Shown here piece by piece: positions 11,503 to 19,100 of a stretch of 49,738 bases of DNA; the first letter of the stretch is position 1; every line of letters begins with the position of its first letter. A model generated the notes under the pieces. The model worked only from the letters and a program-made list of their open reading frames with translations, had not been told where the DNA came from and made no database searches. The stretch spans positions 1 through 49,738 of the forward strand of contig DVMF01000048.1 of assembly GCA_018715125.1 (NCBI GenBank). Direction: 5' to 3'. Both the position numbers and the translations under genes were made by a program. This stretch comes from Candidatus Coprousia avicola (GTDB lineage: Bacteria > Actinomycetota > Coriobacteriia > Coriobacteriales > Coriobacteriaceae).

Positions 11503-11743
11503 GGTCTCTCAATCTCCGTTGGTGCGGTGTATAGATAGTAGCTCACCTGAAAGGTTTCAAACCTTTCCACAGGTTTTCAAAACATGTTGAAAACTGAAGA
11601 AAACGAATGAAAAGTTATGCACACACCTTGCACAACCTGTGGAAAACTCCGAAACGCAGATGAAAAGTCGTGAAAAGTTCGAAAGTGCCTTCAGAGCGGC
11701 GTCGAACGCCTGTGATGAGTTGTCGTTAACCTGCGGAGATTTG
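11503..11743. other. Probable oriC segment with DnaA boxes
   Basis: This is the divide between leftward and rightward transcription. DnaA-box matches to TTWTNCACA are TTATGCACA at 11615-11623 (plus) and TTTTCCACA at 11638-11646 (minus). A weaker CTTTCCACA lies at 11563-11571. A purine-rich AT stretch with repeated tgaaaa words (about 11586-11680) could be the unwinding element. The region also holds the promoter of the dnaA operon, for which TTGAAA-17-TATCTA on the minus strand (about 11532-11560) is a weak candidate. Confidence 0.75.
11549..11567. promoter_or_regulatory. 19-bp perfect palindrome in the oriC/dnaA-operon promoter
   Basis: The arms gaaaggttt and aaacctttc flank a single C. The site overlaps a weak DnaA box (11563-11571) and lies about 47 bp upstream of the ATPase gene. 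It looks like an operator for a dimeric DNA-binding protein. The winged-helix domain of the adjacent ATPase is one possible partner; that is inference. Confidence 0.5.
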
Positions 11744-11773
11744 TTGACATTGCCCAGATGTATTCCCTACAAT
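11744..11773 (+). promoter_or_regulatory. Promoter of rpmH
   Basis: A consensus -35 TTGACA (11744-11749) is followed after 18 bp by -10 TACAAT (11768-11773). The rpmH start lies 82 bp downstream. It probably drives the rpmH-rnpA-yidD-yidC operon. Confidence 0.8.
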
Positions 11774-11855
11774 CTGAAAGCTCACGTGCATAAACCGCAT
11801 GTCGTGCATCATCCACTCGTACGCATGCTAGAAACGCAGCAGGAGGATTGTAACC

Positions 11856-11990
11856 ATGAAGCGTACCTACCAGCCTAACAAGCGCAAGCGCGCCAAGACC
11901 CACGGCTTCCGCGCCCGTATGGCCACCAAGGGCGGCCGTGCCGTTCTCGCCCGTCGTCGCGCCAAGGGTCGCAAGCGTCTCACCGTCTAG
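11856..11990 (+). CDS. rpmH: 50S ribosomal protein L34
   Basis: The 44-residue product begins [20 protein letters not shown] and ends KRLTV, the standard length and sequence of L34, a basic protein of the large ribosomal subunit. The ATG follows a perfect AGGAGG site (11841-11846) with 9-base spacing and a strong promoter. It is the first rightward gene from the origin, as in most bacteria, and lies 20 bp before rnpA. Confidence 0.98.
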   Translation: MKRTYQPNKRKRAKTHGFRARMATKGGRAVLARRRAKGRKRLTV

Positions 11991-12010
11991 TCGTTCTTGC
12001 TAGGTTCCGT

Positions 12011-12343
12011 ATGCAGACCATCAAGTCTCGTCCGGACTTCGAGCGCGTCTATACCGAGGGAAGGCGCTACAACCATCCCCTGATGCGTATGGTGATAGTT
12101 GATTCTGTAAGCGAAGGCGGCCCTGGTAGGGTCGCCTTCGCTGCTCCTAAGCGTCTGGGAAACGCGGTGTGGCGCAACCGTTCAAAGCGGGTCATGCGGG
12201 AGTGTGCCCGCGCAGTGGGTGTTCCGGTGGCCGGCAAGGACATCGTCCTGTTCGCCACACGCGGCACCGCAACTGCGTCGGCCGATTCGCTTATCCAGGC
12301 CCTTCAAGGGCTCTGCAGGCGGGCAGGTGTCACCCTTGGCTAG
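12011..12343 (+). CDS. rnpA: Ribonuclease P protein component
   Basis: RnpA is the protein cofactor of RNase P, which matures the 5' ends of tRNAs. The 110-residue product has the RNR motif in [14 protein letters not shown] and starts [19 protein letters not shown], with the family's usual length. The ribosome site is weak (tagg at about 12001). The gene end overlaps the likely yidD start by 17 bases. Confidence 0.96.
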   Translation: MQTIKSRPDFERVYTEGRRYNHPLMRMVIVDSVSEGGPGRVAFAAPKRLGNAVWRNRSKRVMRECARAVGVPVAGKDIVLFATRGTATASADSLIQALQGLCRRAGVTLG

Positions 12344-12563
12344 CGGTGCGCTGCTTCGCCGGTGCGCAATCGCACCCATCCGGTTCTATCAGCGACACAT
12401 CTCGCCGATGCTCCCGGATTCGTGCATTTACGTGCCAACGTGCTCTCAATATGCCGTCGAGGCTATAGAGAAGCACGGTGTTCTGTTCGGCATATTCCTA
12501 GCCGCGCGCCGTATCCTACGGTGCAACCCGCTCCATGCGGGTGGCTACGACCCCGTCCCATAG
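12327..12563 (+). CDS. yidD: Membrane protein insertion efficiency factor YidD
   Basis: YidD is a small membrane-associated protein that assists YidC-dependent insertion. The family core is clear: [20 protein letters not shown], then [15 protein letters not shown] and [17 protein letters not shown] at the end. I chose GTG at 12327, giving 78 residues, which fits the family length and overlaps rnpA by 17 bp. A TTG at 12336 is an alternative. The longer frame reaching back to 12204 would add residues that merely shadow rnpA. Confidence 0.9.
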   Translation: MSPLASGALLRRCAIAPIRFYQRHISPMLPDSCIYVPTCSQYAVEAIEKHGVLFGIFLAARRILRCNPLHAGGYDPVP

Positions 12564-12590
12564 CGGGCCGGGACACGGAGGATTTCCATC

Positions 12591-13361
12591 ATGTGGGATT
12601 GGATCGTCAACATTCTCTTCGAGATCCTGCGCCTCATCCAGAGCTTCGCTGTCGACTGGGGCCTCTCGATCGTCATCCTGGTGCTGATCGTGCGTCTGCT
12701 GCTGACGCCGCTTATGATCAAGTCCACCAAGTCGACGGCGCGCATGCAGGTGCTGCAGCCCAAGCTGCAGGAGATTCAGGACCGCTATGCGGATGATCCG
12801 CAGCGCATGAACGAGGAGATGCAGAAGTTCTACTCGGAGAATAAGTTCAGCCCGCTGGGTGGGTGCCTGCCGCTCCTCATTCAGATGCCGATCCTTATCG
12901 CGCTCTTCACGCTGCTCTCCAACCTGCAGAACTACTTCGAGGGCACGTCCTTCTCCTTCTTCAATATCCTGCCGGATCTGACCGCCACCCCTGCTGGCAC
13001 TATGGCTGAGGGCATTGCGGTCGCCCTGCCGTACCTCATCTCGCTCGTGCTCTTCGCCGTGCTGACGCTGATCCCGCAGCTGTACATGTCGCGCAACCAG
13101 ACGGGTGCACAGGCCTCCACCATGCGGACCACCTCGGTCGTCATGGCTGTCATGATGCTCTTCATCGGTTGGGGTCTTCCCGCCGGCGTTCTGCTGTACT
13201 ACGACGTCTCCACTGCCTGGCAGGTCGTTCAGCAGATCTTCATTACGCAGCGCGTGATGGAGAAGGCGAAGGCCGATGAGGAGGAGCGTCTCAAGAACGC
13301 CCCGATCGAGGTCGACGTCGTGCGTCGCGAGCGCAAAGCGCGCCCGCATAAGAAGCACTAA
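12591..13361 (+). CDS. yidC: YidC/Oxa1-family membrane protein insertase
   Basis: This insertase places small proteins in the cytoplasmic membrane, alone or with Sec. The 256-residue protein lacks the large periplasmic domain of proteobacterial YidC, as usual in Gram-positives. R35 in LIVRLLLTP is the conserved hydrophilic-groove arginine. A helical cytoplasmic hairpin (about 50-85) follows, then hydrophobic segments near 95-115, 140-165 and 180-205. The tail is basic (RRERKARPHKKH), which may contact ribosomes. GGAGG lies at good spacing before the ATG. A strong terminator follows. Confidence 0.96.
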   Translation: MWDWIVNILFEILRLIQSFAVDWGLSIVILVLIVRLLLTPLMIKSTKSTARMQVLQPKLQEIQDRYADDPQRMNEEMQKFYSENKFSPLGGCLPLLIQMPILIALFTLLSNLQNYFEGTSFSFFNILPDLTATPAGTMAEGIAVALPYLISLVLFAVLTLIPQLYMSRNQTGAQASTMRTTSVVMAVMMLFIGWGLPAGVLLYYDVSTAWQVVQQIFITQRVMEKAKADEEERLKNAPIEVDVVRRERKARPHKKH

Positions 13362-13375
13362 CGCGCTATAGTGGG

Positions 13376-13404
13376 AGACGGCTGCTGCGGCAGCCGTCTT
13401 TTTC
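13376..13404 (+). terminator. Terminator after yidC
   Basis: The 10-bp perfect stem agacggctgc / gcagccgtct has a tgcg loop and is followed by tttttc. It ends the rpmH-yidC operon, so khpB needs its own promoter in the short gap; no convincing one is visible. Confidence 0.88.
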
Positions 13405-13450
13405 TATCTCATTGAGAAATATTAGGTACCTAACAAAATGTGAGGCACGT

Positions 13451-14038
13451 ATGTCAGACGCTTCTGTTGAGTTTGAAACCGCAAACGATGTGCAGGTTAC
13501 CGTCGATACTGATGTCGTCGCCGGTCCCTATGCTGCTATTGGGCAGAAGTATAAGGCTGGTGAGGAGCTAACAGACGAGGAGATCGATACGCTCGTAGAT
13601 GTCGCTCTTACCATTCTTCGTGAGTTCCTGGGCTTCTTCGATGCTGCCGATGCGCCTATTGATGAGTACGACGGTGACGAGGGTGAGATCATCCTTGACA
13701 TCACTGCTCCCAATCTTGCCGTTCTCATCGGCCGTCATGGCCGTACGCTTGAATCCTTCCAGACTATGTTCTCTCTGCTGCTGAGCCGCAAGCTTGGCTT
13801 CCGATTCCCTATCGTGGTCGATGTCGAGGGCTACAAGAGCCGTCGCCGTGATAAGATCACTGAGATGGCAGAGCGTGCTGCAGCCCGAGCTATTCGTCAA
13901 CATGGGTCTGTATCACTTCAGCCGATGAATGCCTACGAGCGTCGCCTTGTTCATCTTGCGCTTCGTGAGAACACAAGGGTTGAGACTCATTCTGAAGGCG
14001 TTGACCCTGATCGTCGTGTAGTTATCTCTGCTATCTAG
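13451..14038 (+). CDS. khpB: KhpB/Jag-type KH-R3H RNA-binding protein
   Basis: KhpB (Jag, EloR) is an RNA-binding protein that controls cell elongation and small-RNA biology in several Gram-positives. The 195-residue product has an acidic N-terminus, a KH domain at about 78-140 with the loop GRHG (94-97), and an R3H domain near the C-terminus (ERRLVHLALREN). The separate Jag_N domain of Firmicutes is not apparent. I chose the ATG at 13451 with a GAGG-like site; the upstream TTG at 13412 lies next to the yidC terminator. Codons here are visibly more AT-rich than in yidC. Confidence 0.92.
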   Translation: MSDASVEFETANDVQVTVDTDVVAGPYAAIGQKYKAGEELTDEEIDTLVDVALTILREFLGFFDAADAPIDEYDGDEGEIILDITAPNLAVLIGRHGRTLESFQTMFSLLLSRKLGFRFPIVVDVEGYKSRRRDKITEMAERAAARAIRQHGSVSLQPMNAYERRLVHLALRENTRVETHSEGVDPDRRVVISAI

Positions 14039-14075
14039 TGTATTTATCTACTCACCTTCGTATTTAGGTATGCTT

Positions 14076-14106
14076 AGGAGACGCACCTGGTGCGTCTCCT
14101 TTTTTA
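14076..14106 (+). terminator. Terminator after khpB
   Basis: The arms aggagacgcacc and ggtgcgtctcct form a stem of at least 9 bp, followed by a run of six T. Confidence 0.88.
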
Positions 14107-14153
14107 TGACTGAAGTTCTTGCTTCATAGGTTTTTGTCAGAGATGAGGTTCTT

Positions 14154-14903
14154 GTGACTGAGTGTGCTGCTATTTCTATTCCAGAGTCAGATGCTTTAAC
14201 TTCTGAGTTCCTTCGGCTCTGTTCTAAGAATGACTTGAGTGTTTCTCCAGAGTTTGCTGAGAGGTGCGTCCAGCATCTACTGTTAGTTCTTGAGGTGAAC
14301 AAGACTACCAATCTCACTCGTATCACCGATCTTCATGAGGCTCTTGTGCTTCATATCTTTGATTCTCTGACTCTTCTCCCTTATCTCTGTGCTGCACCCG
14401 ACGGACCTTGTCTTGATATGGGAACTGGTGCTGGTTTCCCTGGTATTCCTCTTTGTCTATGTTCAGATCGTCATTTCACTCTTTTAGATTCTGTTGGAAA
14501 AAAGGTCCATGCAGTTTCATCTTTCATTGAGTCCTTAGGGTTAGCGTCACGATGCGAAGCTGTTCAGGACCGTGTTGAATCCTTCGCCGCCTCGCATCCA
14601 GGTTCCTATGCTGCTGTTACCGCTCGGGCTATGTCATCTCTTCCTGTACTTGTTGAGTATGCAGCGCCCTTGCTAATCTCCGGAGGCTACTTAATTGTCA
14701 GCAAGGGTAATCCAGCTTGCGATGAGCTTGATCATGGGGATCATGCAGCAAAGATCTGTGGTTTGCGTCTCGTCAACCAATCTTCTCTTGAGCTTCCGCT
14801 TGATTTAGGTCATCGAGAGATTCTTGTTTACGAGCGATATGCAAAGCCACGAGTTGTTCTGCCTCGAGCAGTTGGTGCTGCTAAGAAGTCTCCTCTTGGT
14901 TGA
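14154..14903 (+). CDS. rsmG: 16S rRNA (guanine-N7) methyltransferase RsmG
   Basis: RsmG (GidB) methylates one guanine of 16S rRNA using S-adenosylmethionine; loss gives low-level streptomycin resistance in several bacteria. The 249-residue product has the SAM-binding motif LDMGTGAGFPGIPL near residues 87-100, then LLDSVGKKVHAV and the late segment AVTARAMSSLPVLVEYAAPLL. The start is GTG with GAGG (14145-14148) 5 bases upstream. It is flanked by two terminators, so it is probably monocistronic. Codon use is AT-leaning compared with the rest of the window. Confidence 0.96.
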   Translation: MTECAAISIPESDALTSEFLRLCSKNDLSVSPEFAERCVQHLLLVLEVNKTTNLTRITDLHEALVLHIFDSLTLLPYLCAAPDGPCLDMGTGAGFPGIPLCLCSDRHFTLLDSVGKKVHAVSSFIESLGLASRCEAVQDRVESFAASHPGSYAAVTARAMSSLPVLVEYAAPLLISGGYLIVSKGNPACDELDHGDHAAKICGLRLVNQSSLELPLDLGHREILVYERYAKPRVVLPRAVGAAKKSPLG

Positions 14904-14954
14904 TTGAACTTCTGACGAAATTACAATCGTCTAACGTTCTTGCTTTATAACATG

Positions 14955-14996
14955 CCCTCAATCCTATGCCGCTCGCTCACGGATTGAGGGTTTTTT
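14955..14996 (+). terminator. Terminator after rsmG
   Basis: The stem ccctcaatcc / ggattgaggg (10 bp, 16-base loop) is followed directly by six T. Confidence 0.9.
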
Positions 14997-15208
14997 ACGT
15001 TTCTATTTTCATCTTTACAAGTTGACGCAATGGTTTCGATTCACGTGTCAGCAGATCATCTTATGTGTTGTTGAGTGTTAGGTTATATGGCTGTTGAGGG
15101 TGTCCGTACCCCATCTTATAACTTCAGCCTGTTACCATGCTGCTCGAAAGTATTACTTTATATACGGCCCCTCATTGGGTGTATATCACTATCATCCCTA
15201 TATCATAT

Positions 15209-15224
15209 GGTTTCACGTGAAACA
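15209..15224. other. parS site 1
   Basis: GGTTTCACGTGAAACA contains the full 14-bp core GTTTCACGTGAAAC. Confidence 0.9.
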
Positions 15225-15287
15225 CTTTCATACTACGTCTTCAAGTTCTCCAACAGTAGCCTCATTGATCATTCTGCGGAGCAGAAC

Positions 15288-15303
15288 TGTTTCACGTGAA
15301 ACA
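15288..15303. other. parS site 2
   Basis: TGTTTCACGTGAAACA is a perfect 16-bp consensus ParB-binding site. Confidence 0.95.
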
Positions 15304-15561
15304 TATGCACTGTAATGATGCCTGTTAGCTGGTATCTCAACTCAATATTTAGTTTTAGCAATATAGGCTTCACTATAGCCAAGTTCTGTATCTCTATTAG
15401 TGGTTTGTTGCACAACAAATAGGCATGCAGACTCTAGCTCTATCAGTTGGTACTGCGAATCGATGTTGCTTATCTTGAATATATCAATTCAATTAGATGA
15501 AATGAGATTAATGAATTGGCAACCATGCATTATCGTTCGCAATCTTGAATATATAGCTTGT

Positions 15562-15587
15562 CATTATGTTTCACGTGAAACATAATG
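15562..15587. other. parS site 3, within a 26-bp palindrome
   Basis: The perfect 16-bp parS (15567-15582) is extended by cattat / ataatg arms into a 26-bp perfect palindrome. Confidence 0.95.
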
Positions 15588-15612
15588 AGCCTATGAGTCG
15601 TTTCATGTTGGT

Positions 15613-15628
15613 AGTTTCACGTGAAACA
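15613..15628. other. parS site 4, just upstream of parA
   Basis: AGTTTCACGTGAAACA contains the full 14-bp core and lies 47 bp before the parA start. ParB bound here could repress its own operon; that is inference. Confidence 0.92.
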
Positions 15629-15674
15629 TGCCTCATGTTGCATCAAACACGCTTAAAACAGACAAGGAGGCAGT

Positions 15675-16475
15675 GTGGGGTTTAGAGATACAAAGCGTTC
15701 GAAGAGCGCTAAGCCGACACGTGTGATAGCTATTATCAATCAAAAAGGCGGTGTTGGTAAGTCGACGACGGCTGTAAATCTAGCGGCTGCGCTTGGCGAG
15801 AACAACAAAAAGGTCTTACTGGTTGATTTTGACCCTCAGGGGAACAGCACCAGTGGCTTTGGTATTGAAAAAGAGGAGTTAAGTCAATGCATCTATGATG
15901 CTTTGCTTAACGATGTGCCGGTTGAAGACCTGATTCATGATACGGACAGTAAAAAGGTCTTTGTTGTGCCGGCTACCATACAGCTTGCAGGTGCCGAAAT
16001 CGAGTTAGTCTCGGCGATGGCGCGTGAAACTCGTTTAAAAGAGCTTCTGGCTTCCGTGCGCGACGAGTTCGATTTCATATTCATTGATTGCCCACCTTCA
16101 TTAGGCTTGCTCACCATTAATGCGCTGACAGCTGCAGACAGTGTATTGATTCCTATTCAGTGTGAGTATTATGCACTTGAGGGCGTTACCAAGCTTCTCG
16201 AGTCAATGAGAATGGTCAAGTCTCGCATCAATAAGGATCTAGATACCTTCGGTGTCCTCATGACGATGTACGACTCGCGCACTTCGCTTTCGAACCAGGT
16301 GGTTGACGAGGTCCGGAACTATTTTGGCGATAAGACATTTAAGACGTTGATTCCGCGTACCGTCAAGTTGTCGGAAGCCCCTTCGTTTGGTATGCCGGTA
16401 ATTGAGTATGCACCTAACAACAAGGGCGCAAAAGCATATCGGGAGTTAGCGAAAGAGGTGATGAAGCGTGCCTAG
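15675..16475 (+). CDS. parA: Chromosome-partitioning ATPase ParA (Soj)
   Basis: ParA is a Walker-type ATPase that, with ParB bound at parS, moves or organises replicated origins. In B. subtilis its homologue Soj also regulates DnaA. The 266-residue product has the deviant Walker A KGGVGKST (24-31), motif A' VLLVDFDPQGNST and Walker B FIFIDCPPSLG. The start is GTG at 15675 with AAGGAGG (15664-15670) just upstream. Its 3' end overlaps parB by 8 bp. Codon use is more AT-rich than in the flanking regions. Confidence 0.97.
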   Translation: MGFRDTKRSKSAKPTRVIAIINQKGGVGKSTTAVNLAAALGENNKKVLLVDFDPQGNSTSGFGIEKEELSQCIYDALLNDVPVEDLIHDTDSKKVFVVPATIQLAGAEIELVSAMARETRLKELLASVRDEFDFIFIDCPPSLGLLTINALTAADSVLIPIQCEYYALEGVTKLLESMRMVKSRINKDLDTFGVLMTMYDSRTSLSNQVVDEVRNYFGDKTFKTLIPRTVKLSEAPSFGMPVIEYAPNNKGAKAYRELAKEVMKRA

Positions 16476-17346
16476 TCCAAAAAAGAAGGCTTTGGGTCGT
16501 GGTCTGAACGCGCTTGTTGGCGAGGCTCAATATGAGACAGGCAACAGCGTGTCTGAAACAAAGCTCTCAATTGGAGATATTGTTCCTAATTCCAATCAGC
16601 CCCGAACTCATTTTAATGAAACTGAGTTGAATGAGCTGAGCGAATCAATCAGGGAACATGGCGTTCTGCAGCCGCTGCTCGTACGTAAGAAAGGCAGTAA
16701 GTACGAGATTATCGCAGGAGAACGCCGCTATCAGGCATCAAAGCTCGCTGACCTCACTGAAGTGCCTGTGATCATCAAGGATGTTGATGATCAACAGATG
16801 ATGGCTCTTGCACTTATCGAGAATCTGCAGCGCTCCGATTTGAACCCGCTTGAGGAGGCGAAGGGATATCGTCAGCTCATCGATGCGAGTGGAATGACGC
16901 AGGATGCTCTGTCTAAAGCTGTCTCCAAATCCCGCTCTGCAATAACAAACTCTCTGAGGCTTCTCGATCTACCTGAGCCAGTTCAGCAGCTGATATTTGA
17001 CGGGCAGCTTACTGCGGGCCATGCAAGGGCTATCCTTGCAGTTCCGTATGAGGATGCAAGAATCAAGCTTGCTGAGCGGGTTGTCAAGGAAGGTTTGTCG
17101 GTACGTGCGACAGAACATCTTGCACCGTTGTTTTCTGTCGGAGATGCACCGAAAGCTCCTCGACCCGTTACCCCTCAGTCTTTTAAAAAGGCAGCTCGAG
17201 TGTTGCGCCAGCGCTTTAATACGAATGTGCGCGTGAAGAGCACTCGAGGTAAGAATAAGATCGAGATCGAGTTCAAGGACGAGGACGAGCTGAAGAGGAT
17301 TCTCTCTGAGATGATACTTACAGAAGGTGACTCAGATGAACAATAA
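16468..17346 (+). CDS. parB: Chromosome-partitioning protein ParB (Spo0J)
   Basis: ParB is a CTP-dependent clamp that loads at parS and spreads on DNA. The 292-residue product starts with a ParA-stimulating peptide (KKKALGRGLNALVG). The CTPase domain includes NSNQPRTHF and GERRYQAS (84-91), then ALALIENLQRSDLNPLEEA. A helix-turn-helix (about 143-170) reads parS, and a C-terminal dimerisation domain ends the protein. The start is GTG inside parA. Its cognate sites are the four palindromes upstream of parA. Confidence 0.97.
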   Translation: MPSPKKKALGRGLNALVGEAQYETGNSVSETKLSIGDIVPNSNQPRTHFNETELNELSESIREHGVLQPLLVRKKGSKYEIIAGERRYQASKLADLTEVPVIIKDVDDQQMMALALIENLQRSDLNPLEEAKGYRQLIDASGMTQDALSKAVSKSRSAITNSLRLLDLPEPVQQLIFDGQLTAGHARAILAVPYEDARIKLAERVVKEGLSVRATEHLAPLFSVGDAPKAPRPVTPQSFKKAARVLRQRFNTNVRVKSTRGKNKIEIEFKDEDELKRILSEMILTEGDSDEQ

Positions 17347-17593
17347 GGTTATGACAGCTTTGATCTTCGGCGGCGCTGCTGTAGCTATTGGCTCGTTTGT
17401 GGGTTACAAAATAGCGACTGACAAAGAGCTGCGTGAGTATTTGTTACGCAATGTGCAAGATGCATTCAACATCTCGAAGCGTAAAGTTGCGGGTATGACC
17501 GAGGATGTTGCAATGCGTACGGCTCGGATGACGAGAAACCCAAAGATAAATCAGGAGTGGGTTGAGAATCAGTGGGAGGCTATCGGGTTCTAG
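17336..17593 (+). CDS. Small one-pass membrane protein, YtxH-like, in the parAB operon
   Basis: The 85-residue product has one N-terminal membrane helix (about 7-26: TALIFGGAAVAIGSFVGYKI). A charged helical part with basic and acidic residues follows. This resembles YtxH-type small proteins, but no diagnostic motif is present, so the function is unknown. The ATG at 17336 has AAGGTGA upstream and overlaps the parB stop by 11 bp, so it is co-translated with parB. A tie between the ParAB apparatus and the membrane is only a guess from position. Confidence 0.8.
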   Translation: MNNKVMTALIFGGAAVAIGSFVGYKIATDKELREYLLRNVQDAFNISKRKVAGMTEDVAMRTARMTRNPKINQEWVENQWEAIGF

Positions 17594-17820
17594 GACGATC
17601 TAGCCGAGAATAGGCAAAAATAAAGTACCTAACTATCATCTCATGAGGGAGGTATCAGGACAGACAGAACTGCGGTTATGGGCCACAGTGCGCCAGAAGT
17701 TTCATGCATGGGCAGCACTCATTGAGATGGATGGTCTGTTATCGAGCTAGATGGTTCGGTGCAGTGGGTAGCCGAGCGCTTAAAAATTCGGTGTGTTCAA
17801 TCTTATGGTGTTTCACGTGA
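17594..17820. other. Gap after the parAB operon, no clear gene
   Basis: The gap between the small membrane protein and rlmN is 306 bp in all; the hairpin that follows is listed separately. A 35-codon frame (17643-17750) has no ribosome site. A degenerate ParB site TGTTTCACGTGAAGCG lies at 17809-17824, with 12 of 14 core bases matching. Confidence 0.5.
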
Positions 17821-17854
17821 AGCGCCCGGAACCAAATGAATGGTTCCGGGCGCT
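17821..17854. terminator. Hairpin between convergent parAB and rlmN transcripts
   Basis: A perfect 14-bp stem (agcgcccggaacca / tggttccgggcgct) has a 6-base loop. No T-run follows on either strand, so termination may be inefficient or factor-assisted. It lies 46 bp beyond the rlmN stop. Confidence 0.55.
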
Positions 17855-17899
17855 CTGTCGTACATATGGGGCGTTGTGGGGCGCTCCGCTCCCCTATCT

Positions 17900-18946
17900 C
17901 TATCGCGCGTTGATGATACGCTGCTTTAACTGCCCGCAGGCCGCATCGATATCAGAGCCGCGAGAATTGCGGATAGTTGCTTCGATACCGCGTGAGGCGA
18001 GCATGTTCTGCAGCTTTTCGACCTTCTCAACCGGAGAGGGACGGAACGGGCTGTCAGGGATGTAGTTGAGCTGGATGAGGTTCACATGGCAGAGCGTTCC
18101 CTCACAGAAGTCGCACAGGGTGAGCATCTCAGGGTTGGTATCATTGATGCCGTCGATCATGGCGTACTCGTACGTGGGGCGGCGACCGGTCTTCTCGACA
18201 TAGTCCTGCAGCGCCTCATGGAGACGGAGCAGCGTGAACTTCTTGACGCCCGGCATAAGCTGGTTGCGCGTCGCCTGTACGGCGGAGTGAAGCGAGATAG
18301 CGAGCGTAAACTGCTCGGGAAGCTTGGCAAAATCGCGAATCGCGGGGATGATTCCGCAGGTAGAGACGGTAAGGTGCCGGGCACCGATATTCAGGCCCTC
18401 GGGGCTGTTGAGCATGCGCAGCGCCTTGACGACCTCGTTGTAGTTGGCAAAGGGCTCGCCCTGCCCCATGAAGACGACGCTCGTGACGCGCTCGCCAAAA
18501 TCGCGACCGACATGGATGACCTGATCGACGATCTCCTGCGCGGTAAGTGAGCGAGTGAGGCCGGCGAGGCCGGTTGCGCAGAAGGAGCAGCGCATACCGC
18601 AGCCCGCCTGCGAGGAAACGCAGACGGCAAGTTTGCCGCGCGACGGCATGCCGACGGTCTCCACAGCGACGCCATCGGTGAATTGCAGCAGGTATTTGCG
18701 CGAGCCGTCGCGCGAAACCTGTTTTGCGACCTCAACGGGAATGTTGAAGCTAAAACGCTCGGCGAGCGATGCGCGGAGGGCTTTGGGGAGGTTGGTCATC
18801 TCGTCGAACGAGGTAGCCTGCTTCTCTCCGAGCCACTCGATGAGCTGCTTGGCACGGAATGCGGGCTGGCCGAGCTCGGCGACGAGCGAGCGCAGCTCCT
18901 CGTGCGTGAGCGAGCGGATGTCGCGCAAAGGCGCAGATTGTTCCAT
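17900..18946 (-). CDS. rlmN: 23S rRNA / tRNA (adenine-C2) methyltransferase RlmN
   Basis: RlmN is a radical-SAM enzyme that methylates C2 of an adenine in 23S rRNA and in some tRNAs. The 348-residue product has the 4Fe-4S motif CGMRCSFC (C116, C120, C123). C337 in DIDAACGQL matches the essential C-terminal cysteine. GQGEPFANYNEV and SLHSAVQATRNQLMP are family motifs. I chose the ATG at 18944-18946, preceded by AAAGG; an upstream extension would only shadow ddl. It is the only minus-strand gene between the origin and pdxY, so it is head-on to replication. Confidence 0.97.
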   Translation of the reverse strand: MEQSAPLRDIRSLTHEELRSLVAELGQPAFRAKQLIEWLGEKQATSFDEMTNLPKALRASLAERFSFNIPVEVAKQVSRDGSRKYLLQFTDGVAVETVGMPSRGKLAVCVSSQAGCGMRCSFCATGLAGLTRSLTAQEIVDQVIHVGRDFGERVTSVVFMGQGEPFANYNEVVKALRMLNSPEGLNIGARHLTVSTCGIIPAIRDFAKLPEQFTLAISLHSAVQATRNQLMPGVKKFTLLRLHEALQDYVEKTGRRPTYEYAMIDGINDTNPEMLTLCDFCEGTLCHVNLIQLNYIPDSPFRPSPVEKVEKLQNMLASRGIEATIRNSRGSDIDAACGQLKQRIINAR

Positions 18947-19029
18947 AGCGAACCTTTCTGGTGGCCGCCGCCGTGCGATATGTGACGTTTTGAATGGGCG
19001 CGCCGGTGCGGCGGTGGTGGTTGAGCCTA

Positions 19030-19035
19030 TAGAAT
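19030..19035 (+). promoter_or_regulatory. Possible -10 box for ddl
   Basis: TAGAAT lies 66 bp before the ddl start in the rlmN-ddl divergent gap. No good -35 is visible at the right distance. Confidence 0.35.
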
Positions 19036-19100
19036 AGGATACCGTGAGTGAGATAGGGCACCGAGAGCGATGCAAAAACATCGCGAAGGGAGCGGTCGCT

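Larger units (their letters stand above)
14997..15674. other. AT-rich non-coding parS region
   Basis: Nearly 700 bp separate the rsmG terminator from parA. The DNA is AT-rich and carries four ParB sites. Small open frames here read VSRET through the parS palindromes and lack ribosome sites, so I treat them as chance. The parA promoter must lie near its 3' end. Confidence 0.7.

Noticed and set aside
15075-15585. Small frames containing VSRET in the parS region
   Set aside because: The recurring VSRET is just the translation of GTTTCACGTGAAAC. No ribosome sites are present.
17643-17750. A 35-codon frame after the parAB operon
   Set aside because: No ribosome site and no recognisable sequence.
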